This document shows positions 6,449-15,725 of a stretch of DNA of 43,285 nucleotides, piece after piece; the stretch's first letter is position 1, and each line of letters starts with the position of its first letter. This DNA is from Candidatus Thiopontia autotrophica (GTDB lineage: Bacteria > Pseudomonadota > Gammaproteobacteria > GCF-002020875). The notes under the pieces were generated by a model, which did not search any database, had not been told where the DNA came from, and saw nothing but the letters and a program-made list of their open reading frames with translations. The stretch is from positions 1-43,285 of the forward strand of contig JACNFK010000019.1 in NCBI GenBank assembly GCA_014384675.1, read 5' to 3'. Made by a program: the position numbers and the translations under genes.

Positions 6449-7075
6449 ATGAAGAAAAATATAATCAAACTGGGGGCAGCAGTTGCTGTTGTTGGTGCAA
6501 TCCTTTTTACCGTAGTACCTACAGCACCTGCAGTTGCAAACGAGAAGAACCCTGAAATTGCGGCTAACGCCCCTGTGGTCGAGATCAAGACCAACCACGG
6601 GGATATAAGGTTACAGCTAGACTCTGCCCGTGCACCTTTCACCGTAATAAACTTTATCCACTACGTAGAGAAGGGCCACTACAACAGCACAATTTTTCAC
6701 CGCGTTATCCCAGGCTTCATGATTCAAGGTGGCGGCTTCACAACAGACTATGAGAAGAGGCCAACTGATGACATGATCCCAAATGAGGCGGACAACGGCC
6801 TGAAGAACCTGCCAGGTACAATTGCCATGGCACGCACCAGTGACCCACACTCGGCTACTGCACAGTTCTTCATCAATACTGCCAACAACCGTTTCCTTAA
6901 CCACACCAGAAAATCTCAACGTGGCTGGGGCTATACAGTATTTGGCAAAGTTGTAGATGGAATAGATGTAGTACGCAAGATTGAGCAGGTAGAGACCGGT
7001 TCAGGCGGCCCTTTCCGGACTGACGCACCACAACAGATGGTGGTTATCGAGTCTATCCAGATGATATCCAAATAA
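6449..7075 (+). CDS. ppiA: Exported cyclophilin-type peptidyl-prolyl isomerase
   Basis: 208 aa. Catalyses cis-trans isomerisation of proline bonds in exported proteins. A signal peptide with probable cleavage after AVA (residue 30) is followed by one cyclophilin domain (about 43-205). Landmarks are [14 protein letters not shown] (catalytic Arg), the ATAQFFIN core and GYTVFGKVVDG. AGGAAG precedes the ATG. The cytoplasmic paralogue follows 57 nt downstream, so the pair looks like a gene duplication that split between compartments. Periplasmic location is inferred from the signal peptide. Confidence 0.93.
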   Translation: MKKNIIKLGAAVAVVGAILFTVVPTAPAVANEKNPEIAANAPVVEIKTNHGDIRLQLDSARAPFTVINFIHYVEKGHYNSTIFHRVIPGFMIQGGGFTTDYEKRPTDDMIPNEADNGLKNLPGTIAMARTSDPHSATAQFFINTANNRFLNHTRKSQRGWGYTVFGKVVDGIDVVRKIEQVETGSGGPFRTDAPQQMVVIESIQMISK

Positions 7076-7132
7076 AATTTTTACGAATACAATCCGCGCA
7101 AACAAGGTTTGCATAAAACAGAGGAAAACCAC

Positions 7133-7624
7133 ATGAAAGTCAATATGACAACATCCCTTGGGGAGATCACCATTGAACTGGACGGCGACAAAGCCCCCAA
7201 GACTGTAGATAACTTTCTCGGCTACTGTCGTGACGGTTTCTATGACGGCACAATTTTTCACCGTGTAATTCCAGGATTCATGGTGCAGGGTGGTGGCATG
7301 GAGCCAGGCCTGACCGAAAAAACAACCAAAGATCCTGTTGAGAATGAGGCCGCGAACGGACTTGCCAATGATGTCGGCACTCTTGCCATGGCTCGTACCA
7401 TGGACCCCCACTCTGCAACTGCACAGTTCTTCATTAATACCAACAGCAACAGCTTCCTCAATAACCCTGGTCAAGATGGCTGGGGTTACTGTGTGTTTGG
7501 CAAGGTTGTCGAAGGGATGGATATTGTTCGTGAGATCGAGAAGGTAGAGACCGGCAGCCACGGCTTCCATGATGATGTTCCCAAAGAGGATGTGGTCATC
7601 GAGAAGGTGTCTGTAGAGGAGTAG
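7133..7624 (+). CDS. ppiB: Cytoplasmic cyclophilin peptidyl-prolyl isomerase
   Basis: 163 aa (164 in Escherichia coli PpiB). Single cyclophilin domain without signal peptide, starting [16 protein letters not shown]. The active-site [14 protein letters not shown], the ATAQFFIN core and [14 protein letters not shown] are all intact. I chose 7133 rather than an upstream ATG at 7109 because AGAGGA lies at the right distance and the protein then aligns with family starts. It is 10 nt upstream of lpxH, so the two are probably cotranscribed. Confidence 0.96.
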   Translation: MKVNMTTSLGEITIELDGDKAPKTVDNFLGYCRDGFYDGTIFHRVIPGFMVQGGGMEPGLTEKTTKDPVENEAANGLANDVGTLAMARTMDPHSATAQFFINTNSNSFLNNPGQDGWGYCVFGKVVEGMDIVREIEKVETGSHGFHDDVPKEDVVIEKVSVEE

Positions 7625-7634
7625 TCTGCAGGAG

Positions 7635-8351
7635 ATGTCCACCTGCTTTATTGCCGACCTCCACCTCTCTGCCAGTCAGCCGGAGACGGTGGAGCGTTTT
7701 CTCCACTTTCTCGAAAGTGATGCCAGCCGACACGATGCCCTCTACATTCTGGGTGACCTGTTTGAGATCTGGCTTGGTGATGACCTCTCAGCGCCCGAAT
7801 CAGAATCTATACTGCAGGCGCTGCATGGTGTCACCAGTAGCGGAACACCCATCTACATTCAACATGGCAACCGTGACTTTCTTCTTGGAGAGAGGTTTGA
7901 GCAGCAGAGTGGCTGCAAGCTGATCTCGGACCCATATCTGCTTGAAACAGATGGCTCTCGCATACTTTTGATGCATGGAGATCAACTCTGTATAGATGAT
8001 ACAAGCTATCAACGCTACCGTAACTTTATCCGCAACCCACTGATTCAGTGGATCATGCTCCACCTGCCAATATCTATACGCACCAGAATAGGCCAGAAGC
8101 TACGTGCCCGCAGTGATTATGACAAGGGCGAAAAAACGCAGGAGATAATGGATGTAACCAAATCCGAGGTTATACATACGATGAGCAGATGGAAAAGCCA
8201 TACCCTTATTCATGGCCATACTCACCGTCCAGCTATCCACCACCTTGAGCCAGATGGAGAGCCAGCCATCAGGATCGTTCTTGGTGACTGGGAGTCAGAA
8301 AACAACGTGGTTATTTACAGTAACGGGAAATTTATCCAGCAGAGTATATAA
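7635..8351 (+). CDS. lpxH: UDP-2,3-diacylglucosamine diphosphatase
   Basis: 238 aa. Cleaves UDP-2,3-diacylglucosamine to lipid X and UMP in lipid A synthesis, as a peripheral inner-membrane enzyme. Calcineurin-like metallophosphoesterase motifs are in order: FIADLHL, LGDLFEIWLGDD, HGNRDFLLG, LMHGD and HGHTHRPAIH. Length matches Escherichia coli LpxH (240). The neighbourhood (cysS, ppiB, lpxH) is the conserved one. Its stop codon touches the left arm of the palindrome at 8351. Confidence 0.96.
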   Translation: MSTCFIADLHLSASQPETVERFLHFLESDASRHDALYILGDLFEIWLGDDLSAPESESILQALHGVTSSGTPIYIQHGNRDFLLGERFEQQSGCKLISDPYLLETDGSRILLMHGDQLCIDDTSYQRYRNFIRNPLIQWIMLHLPISIRTRIGQKLRARSDYDKGEKTQEIMDVTKSEVIHTMSRWKSHTLIHGHTHRPAIHHLEPDGEPAIRIVLGDWESENNVVIYSNGKFIQQSI

Positions 8352-8513
8352 CCCAAATCCACAGATAGAAACATGAATACTGCACAACATCTTGACCCAT
8401 ATAGCAATATTTGCTTCCTTGGGTGTATCAATAAGTACACCGCGCGGAATCAAATTTGCTCTATGGATCAATCTGTTGCACATTATCCTACGTTTCTATC
8501 TGAGGATTTGGGT
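8351..8513. repeat. Long palindrome overlapping the end of a coding sequence
   Basis: Arms 8351-8372 and 8492-8513 match at 21 of 22 positions. Inside are further pairings: CATATAGCAA near 8399 with TTGCTCTATG near 8456, and an apical GGTGTA-N8-TACACC (8431-8450). The right arm is coding sequence for residues near the C-terminus of the DUF455 protein; the left arm lies just after the lpxH stop. The gap 8352-8482 contains no gene that I can see. Confidence 0.6.
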
Positions 8514-9346
8514 ATAGACCGCTTCCGGTTGTCACGATCAAGTTGCTGTAGAAACCCAATCTCTGACTCACTGAATCCAGCCTCAACCCTTCCGGGCAGA
8601 TAGAATGGTCCACGTATGACATAAGCCATATGCTCGCGCACCAGGCTTTCAAATGTCTCCTCAGGATCCACGCCACGTTTACCACAGAGATGATGAAACC
8701 ATCTGGTCCCCGCTTTCACATGGCCCACCTCGTCACGCAGAATAATCTTCAATGTTTCAACACTCTGTTGATCACCAATTGAGGCGAGCTTATCCATAAT
8801 CCCCGGATTAACATCTAGGCCACGGGCCTCAAGAATTCTTGGTACTAGCGCCATTCTCAACAGTGGGTCAGAAGCTGTCTTCTCCGCAGTCTCCCAGAGA
8901 CCATTGTGGGCGGGAAAATCACCATACTCATACCCCAGCTGGTTAAGTCTCTCTCTGACAAGCTGAAAGTGATAGCGCTCCTCATCTGCAATCCGCAACC
9001 AGTCATCATAGTATGCGATTGGCATCTCACGAAAACGGTAGACTGCATCAAGAGCAAGATTAATTGCATTAAACTCAATATGGGCAATAGCATGAAGCAT
9101 GGATGCATGCCCTTCCGGACTCCCGAGCCTTCTCCGTTTGAGCTCTCTTGGTGGCACCAGTTCCGGTTTGTGTGGATGGCCTGCCTGCCTGATTGGATCA
9201 GGTTGATTCATGGATTCAGAGCTGAGGCCTCCACTCTTCCAGAGCTCGTAGAGTCGCTCTGTCGATTCCAGCTTCTCTTCCAGACTATCCAGAAATAGGG
9301 TTAGCCCGGTCTCATCAAACAGATTCAGGAGGTCACTCGAGACCAC
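8483..9346 (-). CDS. DUF455 ferritin-like domain protein
   Basis: 287 aa, cytoplasmic. It resembles the DUF455 family of ferritin-like four-helix proteins. Candidate metal ligands lie in IAHIEFNAINLALDAV, DEERYHFQLVRERL and RDEVGHVKAGTRWF. The biochemical role of the family is not known to me. The GTG start overlaps the end of metZ by 14 nt, so it is translationally coupled to the purine/methionine operon. Its last codons form one arm of the palindrome at 8351-8513. Confidence 0.85.
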   Translation of the reverse strand: MVSSDLLNLFDETGLTLFLDSLEEKLESTERLYELWKSGGLSSESMNQPDPIRQAGHPHKPELVPPRELKRRRLGSPEGHASMLHAIAHIEFNAINLALDAVYRFREMPIAYYDDWLRIADEERYHFQLVRERLNQLGYEYGDFPAHNGLWETAEKTASDPLLRMALVPRILEARGLDVNPGIMDKLASIGDQQSVETLKIILRDEVGHVKAGTRWFHHLCGKRGVDPEETFESLVREHMAYVIRGPFYLPGRVEAGFSESEIGFLQQLDRDNRKRSIPKSSDRNVG

Positions 9347-10511
9347 GACTGAGATCCATCTTCAGATCCTCGATCTCCTCCAGACCTACCGCTACCCGCA
9401 CCAAGCCATCACTAATACCCGCCTGCTCCTTCTCTTCCGGAGTAAGGCGGCCATGAGTTGTGGTCGCGGGGTGAGTGATGGTTGTTTTTGTATCACCGAG
9501 GTTTGCGGTGATGGAGACCATCTCGGTAGCATTAATCATCTTCCATGCAGCCTCCTTTCCTCCACTCAGCTCAAACGAGAGTATTCCGCCCGCACCACTC
9601 TGCTGGGTTGAGGCAAGCTCATGCTGGGCATGACTCTCAAGACCGGGATAGTGGACTACCGAGACCTCAGATTGCTGCTCCAGCCACCCGGCCAATTCCG
9701 TAGCATTTTTTGTATGTGCATCCATCCGCAACTTCAGGGTCTCCAGCCCCTTGAGGAAGATCCACGCATTAAACGGGCTCATGGAGGGGCCGGCTGTACG
9801 CAGGAAGCTGTATACATCATTTCCAACACCCTCCTCGGAACCGACCACTGCGCCCCCCATTGCACGCCCCTGGCCATCCAGATACTTGGTTGCAGAGTGG
9901 ATAACGATATCTGCCCCTAGCGCCAGTGGCTGCTGCAGTGCCGGTGTACAGAAGACATTATCTACCGCCAATAGAGCGTTATTGCGATGCGCCAATTCAG
10001 CCAGTGCACTGATATCTCCAACCTGAGTCAATGGATTTGCCGGGGTCTCAAGAAAAAGGAGGCGGGTATTGGGGCGCATTGCCTGTTCCCACTGCAACAG
10101 ATCGGTTAGAGAGACAAACGTTACCTCTACTCCAAACTTGGCCATAAACTGGTTAAAGAGAACAACTGTGGTTCCAAAAACACTGCGAGATACCACTACA
10201 TGATCGCCAGCCTTCAGGACACCCATACAGGTTGAGAGAATTGCCGACATGCCTGATGCGGTTGCCACACAACGCTCTCCACCTTCCAGAGCGGCTAGAC
10301 GCTGCTCAAATGTTCTTACTGTAGGGTTGGTGAAACGGGAGTAGATATTTCCTGGTTCATCTCCAGAAAATCGGGCCGCTGCCTGTTCGGCAGAGTCAAA
10401 AACGTAGCTGGAGGTAGGAAAGATTGCCTCACCGTGCTCACCCTCATTGGTTCTCTGGTGACCGGCTCGAATGGCTCTGGTTGCGAAACCGTACTCCTCT
10501 GGATCAATCAT
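9333..10511 (-). CDS. metZ: O-succinylhomoserine sulfhydrylase
   Basis: 392 aa, PLP enzyme of the Cys/Met metabolism family, forming homocysteine directly from O-succinylhomoserine and sulfide. Seen are YSRFTNPTV, the ASGMSAI loop, NPLTQVGDI and the PLP lysine in HSATKYLDGQGR. The C-terminus has GDTKTTITHPATTTH. The position after purF is the typical gammaproteobacterial metZ context, which separates it from metB/metC paralogues. It is 24 nt after purF. Confidence 0.93.
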   Translation of the reverse strand: MIDPEEYGFATRAIRAGHQRTNEGEHGEAIFPTSSYVFDSAEQAAARFSGDEPGNIYSRFTNPTVRTFEQRLAALEGGERCVATASGMSAILSTCMGVLKAGDHVVVSRSVFGTTVVLFNQFMAKFGVEVTFVSLTDLLQWEQAMRPNTRLLFLETPANPLTQVGDISALAELAHRNNALLAVDNVFCTPALQQPLALGADIVIHSATKYLDGQGRAMGGAVVGSEEGVGNDVYSFLRTAGPSMSPFNAWIFLKGLETLKLRMDAHTKNATELAGWLEQQSEVSVVHYPGLESHAQHELASTQQSGAGGILSFELSGGKEAAWKMINATEMVSITANLGDTKTTITHPATTTHGRLTPEEKEQAGISDGLVRVAVGLEEIEDLKMDLSRGLE

Positions 10512-10535
10512 AACTGCCCCCTCTATACCTCAAGT

Positions 10536-12050
10536 TTATATGGAATTATGAACACCGAGCACCTCATCATCCTGCTGATTGCGCTTCTCTTTTTCAGAGT
10601 CACAGCGTGCTGCTTCAAGGTTTTCAAGATAGTCATCATCAATCCCGCCCGTTACGTAGTTGGCATCAAACACCGAGGTATCAAACTGCTTGATCTGCGG
10701 ATTACCCTCCTGCACTGAATCTATCAGATCCTGCAGGTCCTGATAGATCAGGCGATCGGCCCCAATCAACTCTGCAACCTCCTCCTCGGTACGATCATGT
10801 GCAATCAATTCGGACGCAACCGGCATATCAATCCCATAAACATTCGGATAACGCACCGGCGGTGCCGCCGAGGCAAAATATACCTTTCTTGCACCAGCGG
10901 AACGGGCCATCTCGATAATCTGTGCAGAGGTGGTTCCACGTACAATTGAATCATCAACCAGCAATACATTCTTCCCCTTGAACTCCAGCCCAAGAGGGTT
11001 GAGTTTTTGTCTTACCGATTTCTTGCGCTGCTGCTGACCAGGCATAATAAATGTGCGGCCGATGTAACGATTTTTGATAAACCCCTCTCGATAGACAACA
11101 TTCAGGGCATAGGCAAGCTCAGAGGCTGCAGTTCTGCTGGTGTCCGGAATTGGGATAACCACGTCAATATCATGCTCTGGCCACTCTCGGAGAATCTTGG
11201 TCGCCAATTTTTCACCCATACGGAGGCGCGCCTTGTGCACATGGACCTGATCGATAATAGTGTCTGGACGGGCAAAATATACATGCTCAAAAATACATGG
11301 AGATAGTACCGGATTCTCTGCACACTGCTTCGCAAACAGCTCTCCGCTGTTATCAATATATACTGCCTCACCTGGGTCCAGCTCACGTACCAACTGATAA
11401 CCAAGCGTATCAATCGCCACGCTCTCCGAGGCGACCATATGCTCCTTGCGGCCATCATCAAGTGTACGTTCACCTATGCATAGAGGGCGAATACCAAATG
11501 GATCACGAAATGCAACGATGCCATATCCAGTAATAAGGGTTACTGCCGCATAACCTCCCTGACAGCGTCTATGCACCCCTGAAACAGCATTAAACATATC
11601 GTCCATATCAAGATGCATCTTTCCAAGGTGCTGGAGTTCATGAGCAAAAACGTTCAGCAGAATCTCGGAATCAGACTCTGTATTGATGTGACGAAGATCT
11701 TCCAGATAGAGGTCCTGCTTGATCTTGTCGGCATTGGTGAGGTTGCCATTATGCGCCAGAGCAATGCCATATGGGGAGTTCACATAGAAAGGCTGTGCCT
11801 CCGCGGAAGATGAACATCCTGCCGTAGGGTAACGGACATGACCAATCCCCATATTCCCCTGCAGTCGCAACATGTGGCGGGTATGAAAAACATCCTTGGC
11901 AAGGCCATTGGCCTTCCTTAAAAATATTTTTCCTTCATCACAGGTCATGATACCTGCCGCATCCTGGCCACGATGTTGCAGTACAGTTAATCCATCATAG
12001 AGTTGCTGGTTAACTGGTGAGCTGGAGACAATTCCGATAATTCCGCACAT
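10536..12050 (-). CDS. purF: Amidophosphoribosyltransferase
   Basis: 504 aa. First committed step of purine synthesis: PRPP plus glutamine to phosphoribosylamine. The Ntn-type glutaminase starts [10 protein letters not shown] with nucleophile Cys2. The phosphoribosyltransferase half carries [18 protein letters not shown], the PRPP-binding loop. Length equals that of the Escherichia coli enzyme (505). Between cvpA and metZ in a minus-strand operon. Confidence 0.98.
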   Translation of the reverse strand: MCGIIGIVSSSPVNQQLYDGLTVLQHRGQDAAGIMTCDEGKIFLRKANGLAKDVFHTRHMLRLQGNMGIGHVRYPTAGCSSSAEAQPFYVNSPYGIALAHNGNLTNADKIKQDLYLEDLRHINTESDSEILLNVFAHELQHLGKMHLDMDDMFNAVSGVHRRCQGGYAAVTLITGYGIVAFRDPFGIRPLCIGERTLDDGRKEHMVASESVAIDTLGYQLVRELDPGEAVYIDNSGELFAKQCAENPVLSPCIFEHVYFARPDTIIDQVHVHKARLRMGEKLATKILREWPEHDIDVVIPIPDTSRTAASELAYALNVVYREGFIKNRYIGRTFIMPGQQQRKKSVRQKLNPLGLEFKGKNVLLVDDSIVRGTTSAQIIEMARSAGARKVYFASAAPPVRYPNVYGIDMPVASELIAHDRTEEEVAELIGADRLIYQDLQDLIDSVQEGNPQIKQFDTSVFDANYVTGGIDDDYLENLEAARCDSEKEKRNQQDDEVLGVHNSI

Positions 12051-12091
12051 AGATAATTAGTTCAGTGATGTTCGAAAATATAAAGCGATAC

Positions 12092-12619
12092 TCAGACAAC
12101 CGGAGTATACGAGAAGTAGCTACGCAGGTGTTCAGGAAAATACTCTGTCAACCATGCTGAAACCTCCTGAAAATACTCCAGCAACAGTGATTCATGCCAC
12201 CAGTTATCCTGTGGCAGAGGGGTAAGGCCAGCCAATAGCACGAGCAGCGAGACAATCAATACACCTCGTGCCGCACCAAAGAACATTCCCAACAGGTGGT
12301 CCATTCCTCCAAACCCTGAAAAATCTATCAGACTCTGCATGGCCTTGTTTATCAATGAACCGAGAATCAGGGTGACCAAAAACAGTAGGGCAAATGATGC
12401 CCCTGCACGCAGAGATGGGGTCTCTATCAGAGATTCAAAAATATGGGCCTGATCTGCAGAAAAATTTAACGCCACCCAGAATGCAATTATCCAGGTCACG
12501 AGAGAGATCGCCTCTTTGAAGAAGCCGCGAAGCAGACTGATCCCTGTCGAGATCACAATAATTCCCAAAATTACCAGGTCGGTCCAGTTCAGACCACTCT
12601 GTTCAACAACTGGAGGCAT
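12092..12619 (-). CDS. cvpA: CvpA family membrane protein
   Basis: 175 aa. Four hydrophobic segments (about 14-32, 36-50, 70-90 and 110-130) and the family start LNWTDLVILGIIVISTGISLLRGFFKEAISL are visible. Escherichia coli CvpA is needed for colicin V production and envelope homeostasis; its biochemical role is unsettled. It is first gene of cvpA-purF-metZ, 22 nt after lysS. Confidence 0.93.
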   Translation of the reverse strand: MPPVVEQSGLNWTDLVILGIIVISTGISLLRGFFKEAISLVTWIIAFWVALNFSADQAHIFESLIETPSLRAGASFALLFLVTLILGSLINKAMQSLIDFSGFGGMDHLLGMFFGAARGVLIVSLLVLLAGLTPLPQDNWWHESLLLEYFQEVSAWLTEYFPEHLRSYFSYTPVV

Positions 12620-12641
12620 ATGCTTTCCTTACTTGTCTCTC

Positions 12642-14144
12642 TTATGTTTGCGGTCTCATATGTGGAAACAGTAACACATCACGGATAGATGGCGAATCGG
12701 TGAAGAGCATTACCAGCCGATCAATACCGATGCCCTCACCCGCCGTTGGTGGCATACCGTGCTCCAGCGCAGTTACGTAGTCCTCATCATAGTGCATGGC
12801 CTCATCATCACCAGCCTCTTTCTCTTCGACCTGTCTGCGGAAACGCTCCGCCTGATCCTCATAATCATTAAGCTCAGAGAAGCCATTGGCGATCTCACGA
12901 CCACCAACAAAGAACTCAAAACGGTCGGTAACAAATGGATCATCATCATTGCGACGAGCCAGTGGAGAGACCTCTGTAGGGTATGCCGTAATAAATGTTG
13001 GGTTCATAAGACGGTGCTCTACTGTTTTCTCGAAAATCTCAATCTGCACCTTGCCCAGACCGTAAGAGTCTTTCAGGGGAATCTCCATGTTCTCAGCTAC
13101 TGCTCTGGCACTATCAAGATCATCCAGATCCTGTTCTGCAAGATCCGGATTAAAGTGCAAAATCGACTCTTTTACTGTCATCCGGGCAAACGGCTTGCCA
13201 AAGTCATAGGTGTCGCCCTGATAGCTTACCTGACTGGAACCCAACACCTCCTCCGTCACTCCACGCAACATCGCCTCAGTGGTGTCCATCAGATCCTGAT
13301 AATCGGCATAGGCCTCATAGAACTCAATCATGGTGAATTCAGGATTATGGCGAGTTGAGAGCCCCTCATTACGGAAGTTGCGATTGATTTCGTAGACCCT
13401 CTCAAACCCCCCAACAACCAGACGCTTGAGGTAGAGCTCTGGTGCAATCCGCAAGAAGAGCTCCATATCCAGCGCATTATGGTAGGTGGTAAATGGACGC
13501 GCAGTTGCCCCTCCAGGGATCGCCTGCATCATCGGGGTCTCCACCTCCATAAAGCCGCGCCCATTGAGAAAGTCGCGGATATACTGCACTACCTGAACCC
13601 GAGTCTTGAATACATCTCGTGAGGCATCGTTCATGATCAGATCGATATAACGCTGACGGTATCTAGCCTCGGTATCTGTCAGCCCATGAAATTTCTCCGG
13701 TAGCGGGCGAACCGACTTGGTCAATATCCGGATGGAGTCAACCTTGACCGAGAGCTCTCCAGTCTTAGTCTTGAACATAACCCCTTCAGCACCAATAATG
13801 TCTCCAATGTCCCATTTCTTGAAGCCTGCATACAGCCCCTCTGGCAGGGCATCCCGCTGCACAAAGAGCTGTATCTTTCCGCTCATATCCTTGAGATGGG
13901 TAAAGGCCGCCTTGCCCATGACGCGCTTGGCCATCATCCGTCCAGCCACTGCTACCCGAACTCCCCGCTCCTCCAGTACCTCGGGCTCCATCTCTCCGTA
14001 CTCGGCATGGAGCTCACCAGCGACCACATTCCTGCGGAAATCATTGGGGAAAGCATTCCCCTCCTCACGCAGCAGATCAAGCTTGCGACGCCGCTCCGCG
14101 ATTAATCTGTTTTCATCAACTTTCTGGTTTTGTTCTTTTGACAT
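12642..14144 (-). CDS. lysS: Lysyl-tRNA synthetase, class II
   Basis: 500 aa (505 in Escherichia coli). Charges tRNA-Lys. The N-terminal OB-fold anticodon domain (about 60-150) is followed by the class II core: motif 2 in [15 protein letters not shown]...[13 protein letters not shown], and motif 3 in [20 protein letters not shown]. It follows prfB by 42 nt, the conserved prfB-lysS pair. A 199-codon ORF on the opposite strand is a shadow. Confidence 0.97.
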   Translation of the reverse strand: MSKEQNQKVDENRLIAERRRKLDLLREEGNAFPNDFRRNVVAGELHAEYGEMEPEVLEERGVRVAVAGRMMAKRVMGKAAFTHLKDMSGKIQLFVQRDALPEGLYAGFKKWDIGDIIGAEGVMFKTKTGELSVKVDSIRILTKSVRPLPEKFHGLTDTEARYRQRYIDLIMNDASRDVFKTRVQVVQYIRDFLNGRGFMEVETPMMQAIPGGATARPFTTYHNALDMELFLRIAPELYLKRLVVGGFERVYEINRNFRNEGLSTRHNPEFTMIEFYEAYADYQDLMDTTEAMLRGVTEEVLGSSQVSYQGDTYDFGKPFARMTVKESILHFNPDLAEQDLDDLDSARAVAENMEIPLKDSYGLGKVQIEIFEKTVEHRLMNPTFITAYPTEVSPLARRNDDDPFVTDRFEFFVGGREIANGFSELNDYEDQAERFRRQVEEKEAGDDEAMHYDEDYVTALEHGMPPTAGEGIGIDRLVMLFTDSPSIRDVLLFPHMRPQT

Positions 14145-14186
14145 CTTGCTCTTCTCTTCTGGATCTCCGCCTGCGCGGAGATGACT

Positions 14187-15285
14187 TTACAACCCAGACT
14201 TCAAACTCTCCTCAATAAACGGATCCAGATCACCATCCAGAACCGCCTGCGTATTTCCGGTCTCATGGCCTGTCCGCAGATCCTTGATCCGCGACTGGTC
14301 CAACACATAGGAGCGAATCTGGCTGCCCCACCCTATATCAGACTTGGCATCCTCTGCCGCCTGCTTCTCCTCATTCTGTTTCATCAGCTCCATCTCGTAG
14401 AGCTTGGCCTTCAACATGCTCATCGCAGTTGCCTTGTTCTTGTGCTGAGAACGCTCATTCTGGCACTGCACCACAATACCAGATGGTTCATGGGTAATAC
14501 GAACTGCTGAATCAGTAGTATTTACATGCTGACCACCAGCTCCCTGGGCCCGATATGTATCCACTCGCAAATCGGAGGGGTTAATCTCTACATCAATATC
14601 CTCGTTCACCTCAGGATAGATGAATACCGAAGAGAAAGATGTGTGTCGACGATTACCTGAATCAAAGGGTGACTTGCGTACCAGGCGATGCACCCCAGTC
14701 TCTGTCCGCAGCCAACCGAAGGCATACTCACCCTTAACCTGAATGGTGGCAGATTTGATGCCAGCCACCTCACCCGCCGATACCTCCATCAACTCCACAT
14801 CAAAACCACGACGATCACCCCAGCGCAGATACATCCGCAACAACATCTCCGCCCAATCCTGAGCCTCTGTTCCGCCAGACCCGGATTGAATATCGATAAA
14901 GGCATTGGATGCATCCTGTTCCCCAGAGAACATGCGCTGAAACTCCAGCATCTCAATCTCTGCGGTCAGCAACTCAAGATCGGCAACAACCTCTTCAACA
15001 GTATCATCATCACCCTCTGCCTCTGCCATCTGCAGCAGCTCATTGGCATCTGTTGTACCGCTGGAGAGCCGATCAATCCCCTCTACAATCTTCTCCAGTC
15101 GAGCCCTCTCCTTTCCCAGCCCCTGGGCCCGCTCCGGATCATTCCAGACCTCGGGTGATTCCAGCTCACGATTAATCTCAATCAGCTGCTCTGCCTTTTC
15201 AGCATAGTCAAAGATACCCCCTAAGAGCCTCTGTGCGCCCCTGTAGATCTTTGATCTGATTGTAGATTGGGTTGAACTCAATCAT
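14187..15285 (-). CDS. prfB: Peptide chain release factor 2, programmed +1 frameshift
   Basis: 365 aa after frameshifting, complement(join(14187..15209,15211..15285)). Recognises UGA and UAA. The zero frame starts at the ATG at 15285 ([15 protein letters not shown]) and meets an in-frame TGA at codon 26, at 15210-15208. The recoding signal is canonical: AGGGGG, TAT, then CTT TGA C. Slipping +1 on CTT continues as [12 protein letters not shown]. The stop-recognition motif SPF and the catalytic GGQ ([16 protein letters not shown]) are present. The total equals Escherichia coli RF2. Expression is therefore expected to be autoregulated by RF2 level. Reading only the downstream frame gives a wrong N-terminus. 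Confidence 0.97.
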
Positions 15286-15373
15286 GGTTGCCTGCTTCCT
15301 GTGAACTTCTATAAACAGTGGGGAATTATACACACTCTCCCCATGTAAATAGTGGCTCAATGGTAACTACTTA

Positions 15374-15579
15374 CAGCAATTATCATTATGGCGAACAGTT
15401 TATGATTGATCGACTTTAAAAACTATTTGCAACAGATTCTTGGCGCGGTATAGCGTAAAAAATGCAGCTGTTTGAGGGCGCCAGCCTGAGTTCTGCATTT
15501 TAGCGAAACCAAGCTGAGAAGTTGTGCAAATAGTTTTAGGAGAGAAATCATAAACTGTTAGCCATAATGATAATTGCTG
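15374..15579. repeat. Long hairpin element with TTTGAG...GAGTT apex (copy C)
   Basis: The outer arms 15374-15407 and 15546-15579 pair with one mismatch. After an internal loop the pairing resumes with AAAACTATTTGCA, and then AAAATGCAG/CTGCATTTT encloses CTGTTTGAGGGCGCCAGCCTGAGTT. The same apical TTTGAG/GAGTT design occurs at 19024-19201 with different arms. The gap 15286-15725 holds only this element, copy B and presumably the prfB promoter. A 99-codon minus-strand ORF across it is not credible. Confidence 0.65.
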
Positions 15580-15582
15580 AGC

Positions 15583-15719
15583 TATCAATCGTTCCAAAAA
15601 CAGTGGCAGTTTTGTGCGGGCAGCCGTTTGCGGACAGGACGTCCGCAATCGAGCGACACATGGATGTGCTTGAGTGAGCTGCATGAACAAAACTGCCACT
15701 GTTTTTGGAACGATTGATA
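15583..15719. repeat. Long palindrome with GGA-hairpin core (copy B)
   Basis: Arms 15583-15615 and 15687-15719 are a perfect 33-bp inverted repeat. Inside, the core at 15634-15686 matches copy A without gaps (53 nt). Its hairpins are TGCGGAC-AGGAC-GTCCGCA (with a one-base register like copy A) and CACA-TGGA-TGTG. Three base pairs differ from copy A on both sides (T-A to C-G, C-G to A-T, T-A to C-G), so pairing is kept. It sits 6 nt after the recJ stop. Confidence 0.75.
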
Positions 15720-15725
15720 CTTACG

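Noticed and set aside
12759-13358. 199-residue plus-strand ORF
   Set aside because: Entirely antisense to lysS, whose protein is fully conserved on the other strand.
15400-15699. 99-residue minus-strand ORF in the recJ-prfB gap
   Set aside because: It runs through two long palindromic elements and has no recognisable domain or ribosome binding site.
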